64,000 nt of DNA from RPQJ01 sp044226195 (GCA_044226195.1 JBGAHO010000021.1:1-64000); one strand, 5' to 3'. Shown: positions 25,094 through 35,040, counted from the stretch's first letter. The notes: generated by a model from the sequence alone, not told the origin. Program-made: numbers and translations.

Positions 25094-25681
25094 TCAGTTT
25101 CCAGACAGTTCCTGCGACTTCTGGAGTGCCTCCTGCGCCTGGGGATTGCGTCCCCGGGCCTTCGCGGCGTCGGCGATCAGCAGCCAGGCCTGCGACTGGG
25201 TGTGGCTATCGCCCACCGACATCGCCAGCGCCTTGCGCCCCATGGCCTCGGCCTGCGGAAAATTGCGCTGGTCCATGCGCAGGCGGCCCATCTCGATCCA
25301 GAGCAGCGGGTTGTTCGGCTCGATGCGCAGGGCGCGCTCGAGCGACACCGCGGCCCCGGGCAGATCGCCCTTGCGACGCTGGGTCTGTGCCTGGCCGACG
25401 AGCGCCTTGCTGGCCGGGCTCAGCGTCGCCGGCGGCGCCTTCGGGCGTTCGCGGGGCAGGGGCGTGGGCTGCGCGACCCCCCCGCCCGGAGTCTCGGTCG
25501 GGGTGGGAGCCGGCGTCACTTCCGGCACGGACGTGACGACTGGCCCGCCGCCGTGCGCCGGTGGCGTGGTGCCGCCCGGAAACTGGGTCGACGACGGCCC
25601 CGGCTTCGACGAGAACGGAGTCAGCGTGCAGCCCGATGCGACCAGCAGCAGGGCGAGAGTGGAAACAGCGACCAGACGCAT
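25094..25681 (-). CDS. Tetratricopeptide-repeat lipoprotein
   Basis: 195 residues. The N-terminus is a lipoprotein signal with lipobox VASGC (C18). A Pro/Thr/Gly-rich linker spans about 20-85. The C-terminal part contains TPR-type helices (AVSLERALRIEPNNPLLWIE, MGRLRMDQRNFPQAEAMGRK). It is most likely periplasmic and membrane-anchored. It is 46 bases downstream of the PBP1B gene on the same strand, which hints at a cell-wall role analogous to lipoprotein partners of PBP1B; this is inference. Function otherwise unknown. Confidence 0.85.
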   Translation of the reverse strand: MRLVAVSTLALLLVASGCTLTPFSSKPGPSSTQFPGGTTPPAHGGGPVVTSVPEVTPAPTPTETPGGGVAQPTPLPRERPKAPPATLSPASKALVGQAQTQRRKGDLPGAAVSLERALRIEPNNPLLWIEMGRLRMDQRNFPQAEAMGRKALAMSVGDSHTQSQAWLLIADAAKARGRNPQAQEALQKSQELSGN

Positions 25682-25727
25682 CGGCGGTACCTCGGCCGGG
25701 GATTGTCCGGCCCGGGGTCCTGCCGAA

Positions 25728-28076
25728 TCAAGGCGGCGTCGGCGCGACGGGCAGCGGGGCGCCGTCCGGGCCCGTCTCGCCGGACGGAGGCGCCAGCAGC
25801 GCAGCCTCTTCGGCGCTGATGCCCGGGGGACAGGTCTCGCTCGGGTCGAGGGTCGTGCCCACCGCGAAGGGCAGCGCCACCGCGGAGCCGCCGCAATACG
25901 GCGAGGTTTCGCGACCCGAGTAATAGTCGATCACCCGGTCTTCCATGTCCTCGGGCATCAGCGGCTCGAAGGACGACGTGCTGATCGACGACATGAGCTT
26001 GGTCCACGCCGGCAGCGCGCCCGTCGTGCCCGTGAGGCCCGTTGGCGAGTTGTCGTCGTGTCCCATCCAGACGACGATCAGGTGGCCGCCCGAGAAGCCT
26101 GAGAACCAGCTGTCGCGGTAGTCGTTCGAGGTGCCGGTCTTGCCGGCCACGACCAGGGTTGGCGGCAGCGAGCGTCGCGCCGGCCGGCCGGTGCCGCGCA
26201 CGAACACCTCGATGAGCATGCGGTCGAGCGCGTAGACCGCATCCGCCGGCGCCGCTTCCTGCACCTCGAGCTCGGGCGCCTTCAGCGGCTTGCCGTGCTC
26301 GTCGATCACCGCGCGCACCGCGCGCAGCGGCGAGCGGAAGCCGCCGTTCGCGAGCGTGTTGTACATCTGCGCGACCTGCAGTGGATTGAGGTTCGCGGCG
26401 CCGAGCAGCATCGACGGATAGGCCGCGGGCGCCTCGTCTAGCCCGAGCTGCACGTAGGTCTTCGCGACCTTGTCGAGCCCGACGTCCATGCCGAGCCGCA
26501 CGGTCGGCAGGTTGAGCGACTGCGTCAGCGCCCGCACCAGCGGCACCGGTCCGCGCACCTTGCGATCGAAGTTGTTCGGCTTCCACACCTGGCCGTTCGG
26601 CAGCTTCAGCTCGATCGGCGCGTCGTCCACGATCGAGGCCGGCGTGTACCGGCCGCTCTCGAAGGCCGCCAGGTAGACCAGCGGCTTCGCCAGCGAGCCG
26701 ATCGGACGCTGCATGTCGAGCGCGCGGTTGAAGCCGTCGAAGGACGCGCGCCGGCCGCCGACGATCGCCACGACCTCGCCGGTCTGCGGCGCGGTGACGA
26801 CCATCGCGCCCTCGAGGTTCTTCGAGGCCTTGCGTCCGGACTGGTCCTGGCGCTCGAGCTCGCCGTACAGCGCGTCCTCCGCCTTCGCCTGCAGCAGCGG
26901 GTCGAGCGTCGTGAAGACCACGAGGCCCGCCTCGGTGAGGGCTTCCTCCGGGTAGTCCTGGCGCAGCTGGCGGCGCACCAGGTCGAGGAACGCCGGGAAG
27001 TAGTTCGCCGAGCGCCCCGCGTTGTCGGTGACGCCGAGCGGCCGCTTCATCGCGCGCTCGGCCTCGGCCTGCTTCACCACGCCCTGCTCGACCAGCACCT
27101 TGAGCACGAGGTTGCGCCGCTCGAGCGTGCGCTCGGGATGGCGGCGCGGATCGTAGTACGACGGGCCGCGCACCACCGTCACCAGCAGCGCGATCTCGTG
27201 CAGTTCGCACTCCGACAGCGGCTTGCCGAAGTAGAACTGGCTCGCCAGGCCGAAGCCATGCACCGCGCGCCGCCCGTCCTGGCCGAGATAGATCTCGTTG
27301 ATGTAGGCGTTCATGATGTCCGCCTTCTCGAACCGCGATTCGAGAATGACGGCCATGATCGCTTCCTCGGCCTTGCGGCCGAGCGTGCGCCGGCTGTCGA
27401 GGAAATAGCTCTTCACCAGCTGCTGGGTCAGCGTGCTGCCGCCCTGCTCGACCTGGCCGGCGCGCACGTTGACGAACAGCGCGCGCAGGATCGCCAGCGG
27501 GTTGATGCCGTGGTGCGAGTCGAACTTGCGGTCCTCGACCGCCTTGAGCGCGGCCGGCAGCAGCGGCGGCACCTCGTCTGGCGAGACCACGATGCGGTCC
27601 TCGCCGTGGATCGGGAAGATGCTGCCGATCAGCATCGGATCGAGCCGGATCACCGGCACGTCGACGCCCTGCGCGTTGGTCAGCTGCGTGATCTGGTCGC
27701 CGTCGAAGTCGATGCGCAGCTGCTGCGCCGGCTGCTTCTGGTCCGAAAACTGGAAGCCCCGCAGGTACAGGTCGACGTGGTCGCCCTTGCGCCGGTACGT
27801 GCCCGCCCGCGGCGACGGGCCCTGGCGGATGTAGCCGAGCCGCGTGAGTTCGTCGACCATGCGGGGTGCGGAGAGCGGCTGGCCCACGTACAGCTCGAGC
27901 GGCTGCGCGTAGACTCGCGCCGGCAGCGTCCAGCGCCGGCCCTCGAACTGGCGCGTGACGCGCCTGTCGAGCACGGCCACCACTACCACGGCGACGACGA
28001 GCAGCAGCAGCGCGACGATCGCGAAGCCCTTCTGCGCCCTGCGCCGCGTCCTGGCGGACAGCTTCATGCGGGTCAT
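25728..28076 (-). CDS. mrcB: Bifunctional penicillin-binding protein 1B
   Basis: Inner-membrane peptidoglycan synthase of 782 residues. It has a short cytoplasmic tail and one transmembrane helix (about 18-36), then a UB2H-like region (about 65-150). The glycosyltransferase-51 domain has the catalytic E181 in VEDRKFDSHHG and GGSTLTQQLVK. The transpeptidase has S461-x-x-K464 (GSLAKP), SLN, and K646-T-G (GKTGTSND). The tail is Pro-rich. Length is near the E. coli 844. It starts 3 bases after the trkH stop and is followed by the TPR lipoprotein. Confidence 0.95.
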   Translation of the reverse strand: MTRMKLSARTRRRAQKGFAIVALLLLVVAVVVVAVLDRRVTRQFEGRRWTLPARVYAQPLELYVGQPLSAPRMVDELTRLGYIRQGPSPRAGTYRRKGDHVDLYLRGFQFSDQKQPAQQLRIDFDGDQITQLTNAQGVDVPVIRLDPMLIGSIFPIHGEDRIVVSPDEVPPLLPAALKAVEDRKFDSHHGINPLAILRALFVNVRAGQVEQGGSTLTQQLVKSYFLDSRRTLGRKAEEAIMAVILESRFEKADIMNAYINEIYLGQDGRRAVHGFGLASQFYFGKPLSECELHEIALLVTVVRGPSYYDPRRHPERTLERRNLVLKVLVEQGVVKQAEAERAMKRPLGVTDNAGRSANYFPAFLDLVRRQLRQDYPEEALTEAGLVVFTTLDPLLQAKAEDALYGELERQDQSGRKASKNLEGAMVVTAPQTGEVVAIVGGRRASFDGFNRALDMQRPIGSLAKPLVYLAAFESGRYTPASIVDDAPIELKLPNGQVWKPNNFDRKVRGPVPLVRALTQSLNLPTVRLGMDVGLDKVAKTYVQLGLDEAPAAYPSMLLGAANLNPLQVAQMYNTLANGGFRSPLRAVRAVIDEHGKPLKAPELEVQEAAPADAVYALDRMLIEVFVRGTGRPARRSLPPTLVVAGKTGTSNDYRDSWFSGFSGGHLIVVWMGHDDNSPTGLTGTTGALPAWTKLMSSISTSSFEPLMPEDMEDRVIDYYSGRETSPYCGGSAVALPFAVGTTLDPSETCPPGISAEEAALLAPPSGETGPDGAPLPVAPTPP

Positions 28077-28079
28077 GCG

Positions 28080-29528
28080 TTACTTGCGCCAGAAGGCAGG
28101 AGTGAGGAGCACCAGGGCACTGAAGATCTCGAGGCGGCCCAGCAGCATGGCGAGCGAACAGACCCAGGTCTGGAAGTCGGTCAGTCCCTGGTAGTTGCTC
28201 GCCGGGCCGACCAGCCCGAGCCCGGGTCCCGCGTTGTTGATGCAGGCGATGATCGCGGAAAACGAGCTGATGAAGTCCAGGCCGCTCGCCAGCAGCATGA
28301 ACGTCAGCGTGACGACCGTGCCGAAGTACAGCACGACGAAGGCCAGCACCGCAAACACGATCTTGTTGGCGACGACCTGGCCGCCGATGCGCACCGGCGT
28401 CGCGGCCTGCGGATGCACGAGCAGGAACAGTTCCCGGACCGCCTGCCGGAACAGCACCAGCGTCCGGAACATCTTGATGCCGCCCCCGGTCGAGCCGGTG
28501 TTGGCGCAGTAGCACGACAGCATCAGGATGACCATCGGCGCGAACATCGGCCACGAGCCGTAGTCCTGGGTCACCAGCCCGCAGTCCGTGGCGATCGACA
28601 CCGTATTGAAGGCCACGTGCCGCAATGCGGTCCAGTAGCTTGGATAGACTCCGGTCAGCCAGACGTAGAGCGAGAGCCCGAACACGGCGACCCCGAGGAT
28701 CGTGAGCATCGCCCGCGCCTCGAAATCGGTGGCATACGTCCGGAGGCTCTTCTGCTGCCAGGCGATGAAATGCCGCGCGAAATTCATTGCCGAGATCAGC
28801 ATGAACACGATCAGCACGATCTCGATCGCGGGCGAGTTGAAGTGGCCGACGCTCGCGTCATAGGTCGAGAAGCCGCCCAGGGCCAGCGTCGCGAACGCGT
28901 GGCAGATGGCATCGAACCAGCCCATGCCGGCGACGCGCAGCGACAGGACGCAGGCGACCGTGATCAGCAGGTAGACGAACCACAATGCACGGGCCGTCTG
29001 GGTGATGCGGGGCGTCAGCTTCTCGTCCTTGACCGGGCCGGGGGTCTCGGCCTTGTAGAGCTGCATGCCGCCGACGCCGAGCATCGGCAGGATCGCCACC
29101 ACCAGCACGATGATGCCCATGCCGCCGTACCAGTTGAGTGCGTGACGCCAGAGATTGAGCGACGGCGCCAGGGTGTCGAGTCCCGTGAGCACCGTGGCCC
29201 CCGTGGTGCTGAGCCCCGACATGCACTCGAAGAACGCGTCGGTGAACGAGAGGCCGGGCAACCCGAGCATCAGCGGCACGGTGGCGATCGCGGACATCAT
29301 CGCCCAGCCCAGGGTCACCAGAAGGAATCCATCACGCGATCGCAGTTCGCGGCGGTGCTTGCGGGTGACGGCGACGGTCGCCGCGCCGACCAGCAGGCAT
29401 CCGGCGCCGGCGTAGAGGAAATCGACCAGCATGCCGTCGCCGTAGATGAGCGACGTGAGGATCGGCAGCAGGTAAGTGATGCTGAACAGCATCAGCATCG
29501 ACCCGAGGACGTTCAGTACGGCCAGCAT
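28080..29528 (-). CDS. trkH: Trk system potassium uptake protein TrkH
   Basis: Inner-membrane K+ channel subunit of 482 residues with about ten membrane segments. It has the selectivity-filter repeats typical of the family: TTGATVLTG near the first pore (about 108-116), GGFSTYDAS (about 221-229), and ANTGSTGGGIKMFRT. The order trkA-trkH on the same strand (27 bases apart) supports a functional pair: TrkA is the cytosolic NAD/ATP-gated regulator. Confidence 0.95.
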   Translation of the reverse strand: MLAVLNVLGSMLMLFSITYLLPILTSLIYGDGMLVDFLYAGAGCLLVGAATVAVTRKHRRELRSRDGFLLVTLGWAMMSAIATVPLMLGLPGLSFTDAFFECMSGLSTTGATVLTGLDTLAPSLNLWRHALNWYGGMGIIVLVVAILPMLGVGGMQLYKAETPGPVKDEKLTPRITQTARALWFVYLLITVACVLSLRVAGMGWFDAICHAFATLALGGFSTYDASVGHFNSPAIEIVLIVFMLISAMNFARHFIAWQQKSLRTYATDFEARAMLTILGVAVFGLSLYVWLTGVYPSYWTALRHVAFNTVSIATDCGLVTQDYGSWPMFAPMVILMLSCYCANTGSTGGGIKMFRTLVLFRQAVRELFLLVHPQAATPVRIGGQVVANKIVFAVLAFVVLYFGTVVTLTFMLLASGLDFISSFSAIIACINNAGPGLGLVGPASNYQGLTDFQTWVCSLAMLLGRLEIFSALVLLTPAFWRK

Positions 29529-29555
29529 GGCGGGGGCGTCGCCGCGGCGTGCCGG

Positions 29556-30941
29556 TCAGGCCTGGAACAGGCGCTCGACCTGCTCCACGTGACGCTTGTC
29601 GGCGACGAACAGGATCACGTGGTCGCCGTTCTCGATCACCGTGTCGTGGTGCGCCATGATCACGTGGTCGCCGCGCACGAGGGTGACGATCTGCGCGCCG
29701 TCGGGCAGGCGGATGTCCTCGATCGGCCGGCCGACCACCTTGCCGCCGCGCATGCCGTGCGCGATGGTCTCCATCGCCTCGGCCGAGCCCGCCCGCACCG
29801 AGTGCACCTGCACGACGTCGCCGCGGCGCACGTAGGCGAGCAGCGAGCCGATGGTCACGGTCTGCGGCGAGATCGCGACGTCGATCGGGCCCGTCTGCAT
29901 CAGCTCGGCGTAGGCCGGCCGGCTGATGAGCGCCATCACGCGGTGCGCGCCGAGGCGCTTCGCGAGCATCGCCGAGAGGATGTTCGCCTCTTCGGAGTTG
30001 GTGAGCGCGCAGAACACGTCCGCGCTGTCGATGTTCTCCTCGACCAGCAGTTCCTCGTCGGCCGCGTCGCCGGCGAGCACGATGCTGTTGCGCAGCACCT
30101 CGGAGATGCGCCGTGCCCGCTTGGTGTCGCGCTCGATGACCTTGACCTGGTGCTGGTCCTCGAGCGTCTGCGCGAGCCTGAGGCCGATGTTGCCGCCGCC
30201 CGCGATGACCACGCGCTTGACCGGGTCCTCGAGCTTGCGCAGTTCGTTCATCACCGCCCGGATGTCCTGCACCGCGGCCACGAAGAAGATCTCGTCGCCG
30301 TCCTCGATGACGGTCTCGCCCTCGGGATCGACGCTTTCGCCCTTGCGGTAGATCGCCGCGATGCGCGCGTCGGTCTTCGGGATGTGCAGGCGCAGCTCGC
30401 GCAGCGGGCGACCGACCAGCATGCCGCCCTTGAGCGCGCGCAGGCCGACGAGTCGCACGCGGCCGTCGGCGAAGTCGACGACCTGCAGCGCGCCCGGGTA
30501 GCGGATCAGGCGCTCGATGTACGCCGTCACCACTTCCTCGGGGCTGAGGTACATGTCGACGGCGAAGCCGGCGAGCTTGTCCGGCACGGTCGTCTCGGTC
30601 GAGACGAACAGCTCGCTGCGCGACGTGTAGTCGCGCGAACGGATGCGGGCGATCTTGGTCCTGGTGCCGAACAGCCCCCAGGCGATCTGGCAGGCCACCA
30701 TGTTCACTTCGTCGCTGTTGGTGAGCGCGACGATCATGTCGGCATCGCGCGCGCCGGCGCTCTCGAGCGTCTGGGGACTCGCGGCGTTGCCCTGCACCGT
30801 GCGGATGTCGATGCGGTCCTGCAGGTCGCGCAGCAGGCGTTCGTCCGTGTCCACGACCGTCACGTCGTTCGCGGCCTCGCGAGCGAGGTGCTGGGCCGCC
30901 GTCCGGCCGACCTGGCCGGCCCCGAGGATGATGATTTTCAA
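29556..30941 (-). CDS. trkA: Trk system potassium transporter regulatory subunit TrkA
   Basis: 461 residues with two tandem RCK units. Each has an NAD-binding Rossmann motif, GAGQVGRTAA (about 6-15) and AGGGNIGLRLA (about 240), followed by RCK_C domains. ERDTKRA in the second and VDTDERLL in the first give the acidic ribose-binding ends. The length equals E. coli TrkA (458). The start is TTG at 30941, giving LKIIILGAGQVG, the conserved family start; an upstream ATG is not available at a sensible position. It precedes trkH by 27 bases. Confidence 0.95.
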   Translation of the reverse strand: MKIIILGAGQVGRTAAQHLAREAANDVTVVDTDERLLRDLQDRIDIRTVQGNAASPQTLESAGARDADMIVALTNSDEVNMVACQIAWGLFGTRTKIARIRSRDYTSRSELFVSTETTVPDKLAGFAVDMYLSPEEVVTAYIERLIRYPGALQVVDFADGRVRLVGLRALKGGMLVGRPLRELRLHIPKTDARIAAIYRKGESVDPEGETVIEDGDEIFFVAAVQDIRAVMNELRKLEDPVKRVVIAGGGNIGLRLAQTLEDQHQVKVIERDTKRARRISEVLRNSIVLAGDAADEELLVEENIDSADVFCALTNSEEANILSAMLAKRLGAHRVMALISRPAYAELMQTGPIDVAISPQTVTIGSLLAYVRRGDVVQVHSVRAGSAEAMETIAHGMRGGKVVGRPIEDIRLPDGAQIVTLVRGDHVIMAHHDTVIENGDHVILFVADKRHVEQVERLFQA

Positions 30942-30979
30942 GGCTTGCGGAACCTGAGGGGCAGGCCCGTATTCTAGCC

Positions 30980-33190
30980 TCAGACGACCTCGAGGTTGGC
31001 GTAGCCCATCATCAGCCACTTGGTGCCCTGGCGCTCGAAATTCACCTGCACCCGGGCGTTGTCGCCGTGGCCCTCGACGCTGAGGACCACCCCGTCGCCG
31101 AACTTCTGGTGGCGCACCCGCTGGCCCAGCTTGAGGCCCCCCGGCGACTCGTCCTGGTAACGGGGGCGGGAGACCGCCGGCCGGCTGCCGTAGCTGGCGC
31201 CCGACGGCCGGGAGGCATAGTCCCGGGGCGTGGCCCCGTAAGCCGGACGGCTGACCTGAACCTTGGGCCGGACCTCCTCGACCAGTTCGGCCGGGATCTC
31301 GGCGATGAAGCGCGACGGCGCCCCGTAGCTGTCCACCCCGTGCATGCGGCGCTGCTCGGCATAGGTGAGGTAGAGGTGGCGCATGGCCCGGGTGGTGCCC
31401 ACGTAACAGAGCCGGCGCTCCTCCTCGAGGCCCTGCACGTCCGTGATCGAGCGCTGGTGGGGGAACAGGCCGTCCTCGAGCCCGCAGAGGAACACGACCG
31501 GGAACTCCAGGCCCTTGGCGGAGTGCAGCGTCATCATCTGCACGCAGTCCTCCCACTCCTCGGCCTGGCCCTCTCCCGACTCGAGCACCGCGTGCGACAG
31601 GAAGGCCATGAGCGGGGCCATGTCGCCGTCCTCCGGCTCGAAGCCGCGGGCGGCGCTGACCAGTTCCTCGAGGTTCTCGAGGCGCGCCTCGCCCTTGTCC
31701 GCCTTGTCCTTGCGGTAATGGTCGGCGAGGCCGCTCGCCTGGATCACGTGGTCGACCTGCTCGTGCAGCGGCAACGCGTTCGTGTCGCCGTCGAGGCGCT
31801 CGATGAGCGCGAGGAACGCCTGCAGGCTGGCCGCCGACTTGGTGCCGAGGTCGTCGTGCGCCTGCGTGGCCGCCTTCCACAGCGAGATACCCTGGGCCCG
31901 CGACTGCTCACGCAGCAGCTCGAGCGTGCGTGCCCCGATGCCGCGCGTCGGCAGGTTCACCACGCGCTCGAACGACGCGTCGTCGTCGCGGTTGGAGATC
32001 AGGCGCAGGTAGGCCAGGGCGTCCTTGATTTCCTGGCGCTCGAAGAACCGCAGGCCGCCGTACACGCGGTACGGGATGCGCCCGGCCAGCAGGTACTCTT
32101 CGAACACGCGCGACTGGGCGTTCGAGCGGTAGAGGATCGCCGTGTCCTTGCGGTTGCCGCCGCGACCGATCCACTCGCGGATCTTGTTGACGACGAACTC
32201 CGCCTCGTCGCGCTCGTTGAACGCCCGATAGAGACGGATCGCCTCGCCCTTGCCGTCGCTGGTCCAGAGCTTCTTGCCGATGCGCCCGGAGTTGTTGGCG
32301 ATGATCGCGTTGGCCGCCGCGAGGATGTTGCCGGTCGAGCGGTAGTTCTGCTCGAGGCGGAAGAGCTGCACGCCGTGGAAGTCGCGCTGGTACTGGCGCA
32401 GGTTCTCGACGCGGGCACCGCGCCAGCGGTAGATCGACTGGTCGTCGTCGCCCACCACGTAGGGCACGCTGGTCGCGCCGACCAGCGACTTCATCCAGCG
32501 GTACTGGATGGTGTTGGTGTCCTGGAACTCGTCGACCAGCACGTGCCCGAAGCGCGCGCGGTAGTGGTCCGCGAGCCCCGGCACCTCGCTCCACAGCTCG
32601 CAGCTGCGCAGCAGCAGCTCCGCGAAGTCGACCACGCCGTTGCGGCGGCTGGTCTCCTCGTAGGCCTCGTACAGCTTGATGAGCTGGCGGCGCGTCGGGT
32701 CGCCCTCGTCCTTGAGGTGCTTCGGGCGCAGGCCCTCGTCCTTCTGCGCGTTGATGAACCAGGTCACTTCCTTCGGCACCCAGCGCGCCTCGTCCAGGTT
32801 GAGGCCGCGGACGATCTTCTTCACCAGCCGCTGCTGGTCCTCGCCGTCGAGGATCTGGAAGCCCTGCGGCAGGCCGGCCTCGCGCCAATGCATGCGCAGC
32901 AGGCGATGGCAGATACCGTGGAAGGTGCCGATCCACAGGGGCGCCGACGGCAGGCCGAGCTGCGTCTCGATGCGGTGACGCATCTCGCCCGCGGCCTTGT
33001 TGGTGAAGGTCACGGCGAGGATGCCGTGCGGCGAGACGCCCTCGACCTGCACCAGCCACTCCACGCGGTGCGTGAGCACGCGCGTCTTGCCGCTGCCCGC
33101 GCCGGCGAGCACGAGCGTCGGCGCAAGCGGCGCGGTGACCGCCTGCCGCTGCGCATCGTTCAGCGGGTCGAGGATGTGTGAGACGTCCAT
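30980..33190 (-). CDS. uvrD: DNA helicase II (UvrD/Rep superfamily 1)
   Basis: ATP-dependent 3'-5' helicase for mismatch and excision repair, 736 residues. It has Walker A AGAGSGKT (29-36), motif Ia TFTNKAAGEMR, Walker B VDEFQDTN, motif III DDDQSIYRWRGA, and motif IV EQNYRST. Motifs V and VI are TLHSAKGLEFP and YVGTTRA. The C-terminus (GLKLGQRVRHQKFGDGVVLS) matches the UvrD Tudor-like domain. ATG start at 33190. It is 90 bases from the divergent DUF885 gene and 38 bases before trkA. Confidence 0.95.
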   Translation of the reverse strand: MDVSHILDPLNDAQRQAVTAPLAPTLVLAGAGSGKTRVLTHRVEWLVQVEGVSPHGILAVTFTNKAAGEMRHRIETQLGLPSAPLWIGTFHGICHRLLRMHWREAGLPQGFQILDGEDQQRLVKKIVRGLNLDEARWVPKEVTWFINAQKDEGLRPKHLKDEGDPTRRQLIKLYEAYEETSRRNGVVDFAELLLRSCELWSEVPGLADHYRARFGHVLVDEFQDTNTIQYRWMKSLVGATSVPYVVGDDDQSIYRWRGARVENLRQYQRDFHGVQLFRLEQNYRSTGNILAAANAIIANNSGRIGKKLWTSDGKGEAIRLYRAFNERDEAEFVVNKIREWIGRGGNRKDTAILYRSNAQSRVFEEYLLAGRIPYRVYGGLRFFERQEIKDALAYLRLISNRDDDASFERVVNLPTRGIGARTLELLREQSRAQGISLWKAATQAHDDLGTKSAASLQAFLALIERLDGDTNALPLHEQVDHVIQASGLADHYRKDKADKGEARLENLEELVSAARGFEPEDGDMAPLMAFLSHAVLESGEGQAEEWEDCVQMMTLHSAKGLEFPVVFLCGLEDGLFPHQRSITDVQGLEEERRLCYVGTTRAMRHLYLTYAEQRRMHGVDSYGAPSRFIAEIPAELVEEVRPKVQVSRPAYGATPRDYASRPSGASYGSRPAVSRPRYQDESPGGLKLGQRVRHQKFGDGVVLSVEGHGDNARVQVNFERQGTKWLMMGYANLEVV

Positions 33191-33280
33191 CGGAAGGGCG
33201 CGGATTCTACAGGAGTCGCGCCGCGTGTTGTCGTACAGTACGCGCTTTCGCCTGCAAGCATTTCGGGGAGGGTCGGAGCC

Positions 33281-34981
33281 ATGATTCGCAAGGGAATTCT
33301 CAAGGGCATGGCCTGCGTCGCCGTGCTGCTCGCGGGCACGGTCCAGGCTGCGCCGGGCGATGCCGCCTGGGACGCGTACGTGGCGAAGTACATCGAGGAT
33401 TCCTTCGTCGCGAACCCGACCTTCGCGGTCTACGCCGGTCGCCACGAGTTCGACGGCCGCCTGCCGGATTTCAGCGCGGCGGCCCTGCAGAAGGAGGCGG
33501 CGCGACTCGCGGCCGCGAAGCAGGCGATCCTGGCGGTCGATCCCGCGGGCCTCGACGCCGACCGGCGCATCGAGCGCGACTACCTGCTCGCGGTGATCGA
33601 GAAGTCGACGTTCTGGCTGGTCGAGGCCGAGTGGCCGCACCGCAACCCGGCTTTCTATTTCGACGCCATCGATCCGGAGATCTACCTCAGCAAGCCGTAT
33701 GCGCCGCTCGACCAGCGCATGAAGGCGTTCATCGCCTACGCGCGGGCGCTGCCCCGGGCCACGCAGCAGATCCGCGCCAACCTGCGCACGCCGCTCGCCG
33801 CGCCGATCATCGACTACGGCGAGAAGGCATTTGCCGGCTACGCCGAGTTCTTCGTGCAGGACGTCCCGGCCATCTATGCGCCGGTGCAGGATCCGAAGCT
33901 GCAGGCCGAGCTGAAGGACGCCACGCGCGTCGCGTCGCAGGCCATGCGCCAGCTCGCCGACTGGCTGGCGGCGCAGCGCAAGACGGCGACGCAGGATTTC
34001 GCGATGGGCCCGAAGCTCTTCGCGCGCATGCTGCAGGCCACCGAGCAGGTCGACGTGCCGCTCGACCAGCTCGAGGCGATCGGCCGCGCCGACCTCGCGC
34101 GCAACCTCGAGGCGTTGCGCCAGGCCTGCGCCCTGTACGCGCCCGGCGCGACCCTGCCCGCGTGCGTGGACCAGGTGAATTCCCGCAAGCCCGAGGGCGG
34201 CGCCGTCGCCGGCGCGCGCCGCCAGCTGCCGGAGCTGCGCCAGTTCATCATCGACAAGGACCTCGTGACCATACCGGGGCCGGAGGAAGCGCTGGTGGCC
34301 GAGGCGCCGCCGTACAACGCGCAGAACTTCGCCTACATCAACACGCCGGGGCCGTACGAGAAGAACCTGCCGGCGGTGTACTACATCGCGCCGCCGGACC
34401 CGCGGTGGTCGAAGGAAGACCAGGACCGCTACGTCTCCGGCGAGCCGCAGTTGCTCTTCACGTCCGCGCACGAGGTGTGGCCGGGCCACTTCCTGCACTT
34501 CCTGCACGTGAACCGCAGCCGCTCGAAGATCGGCCAGCTGTTCGTCGGTTACGCGTTCGCGGAAGGCTGGGCGCACTACACCGAGGAAATGATGTGGGAC
34601 GCCGGCCTGCGCTCGGGCAGCGTCGAGGCGCACATCGGCCAGATCGTCTCGGCGCTCAAGCGTGACGCGCGCTACGTCTCCGCGATCGGCCTGCACACGC
34701 AGGGCATGACCGTCGCGCAGTCCGAGCAGCTGTTCCGCGACGCGATGATCGACCCGGGCAACGCGCGCCAGCAGGCGCTGCGCGGCACGTACGATCCGGC
34801 GTACCTCAACTACACGCTCGGCAAGCTGATGATCATGAAGCTGCGCCAGGACTGGCTGGCGAAGAACGGCGGACCGAAGGCGCTGAAGTCGTTCCACGAC
34901 CAGCTCCTGTCGTACGGCGGTCCGCCGCTGCCGCTGGTGCGCCGGATCATGCTCGGCCCCGACGCCGGCCCACCCCTGTAA
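33281..34981 (+). CDS. DUF885 family secreted metallopeptidase-like protein
   Basis: 566 residues with a signal peptide (about 1-23, ending GTVQAAPG). The DUF885 zinc-type motif is H397-E-V-W-P-G-H403 in SAHEVWPGHFLHFLH. The downstream acidic region GYAFAEGWAHYTEEM supplies the probable third ligand. The family is likely a group of gluzincin-like peptidases, but substrates are mostly unproven. No operon partner upstream. Its stop codon lies 6 bases before a REP-like inverted repeat. With the OPT, POT, ACE-like and amidohydrolase genes it adds to a peptide-degrading profile. Confidence 0.9.
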   Translation: MIRKGILKGMACVAVLLAGTVQAAPGDAAWDAYVAKYIEDSFVANPTFAVYAGRHEFDGRLPDFSAAALQKEAARLAAAKQAILAVDPAGLDADRRIERDYLLAVIEKSTFWLVEAEWPHRNPAFYFDAIDPEIYLSKPYAPLDQRMKAFIAYARALPRATQQIRANLRTPLAAPIIDYGEKAFAGYAEFFVQDVPAIYAPVQDPKLQAELKDATRVASQAMRQLADWLAAQRKTATQDFAMGPKLFARMLQATEQVDVPLDQLEAIGRADLARNLEALRQACALYAPGATLPACVDQVNSRKPEGGAVAGARRQLPELRQFIIDKDLVTIPGPEEALVAEAPPYNAQNFAYINTPGPYEKNLPAVYYIAPPDPRWSKEDQDRYVSGEPQLLFTSAHEVWPGHFLHFLHVNRSRSKIGQLFVGYAFAEGWAHYTEEMMWDAGLRSGSVEAHIGQIVSALKRDARYVSAIGLHTQGMTVAQSEQLFRDAMIDPGNARQQALRGTYDPAYLNYTLGKLMIMKLRQDWLAKNGGPKALKSFHDQLLSYGGPPLPLVRRIMLGPDAGPPL

Positions 34982-34987
34982 GGAAAA

Positions 34988-35035
34988 GGGGACATTCCTC
35001 TTTTTTCGGCGATCGCGAGAAAGAGGAATGTCCCC
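34988..35035. repeat. REP-like inverted repeat, copy 2
   Basis: GGGGACATTCCTCTTT (34988-35003) and its exact reverse complement AAAGAGGAATGTCCCC (35020-35035) form a 16-bp perfect stem with a 16-base loop. The 14-base core GGGGACATTCCTCT is the same as in copy 1 at 21595-21682. It fills the gap between the DUF885 stop and the ATG of the next gene, whose start lies only 5 bases after the right arm. Confidence 0.85.
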
Positions 35036-35040
35036 AGGCC

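Noticed and set aside
25094..25681. Assigning the TPR lipoprotein as PilF or LpoB
   Set aside because: Length and domain layout fit neither clearly, and only the lipobox and TPR-like helices can be seen.
27138..30977. A 1279-codon open frame on the plus strand opposite PBP1B, trkH and trkA
   Set aside because: It is a GC-rich antisense frame over three clearly recognised genes. Its product is Arg/His/Asp-rich without domains, as expected for the complement of real codons.
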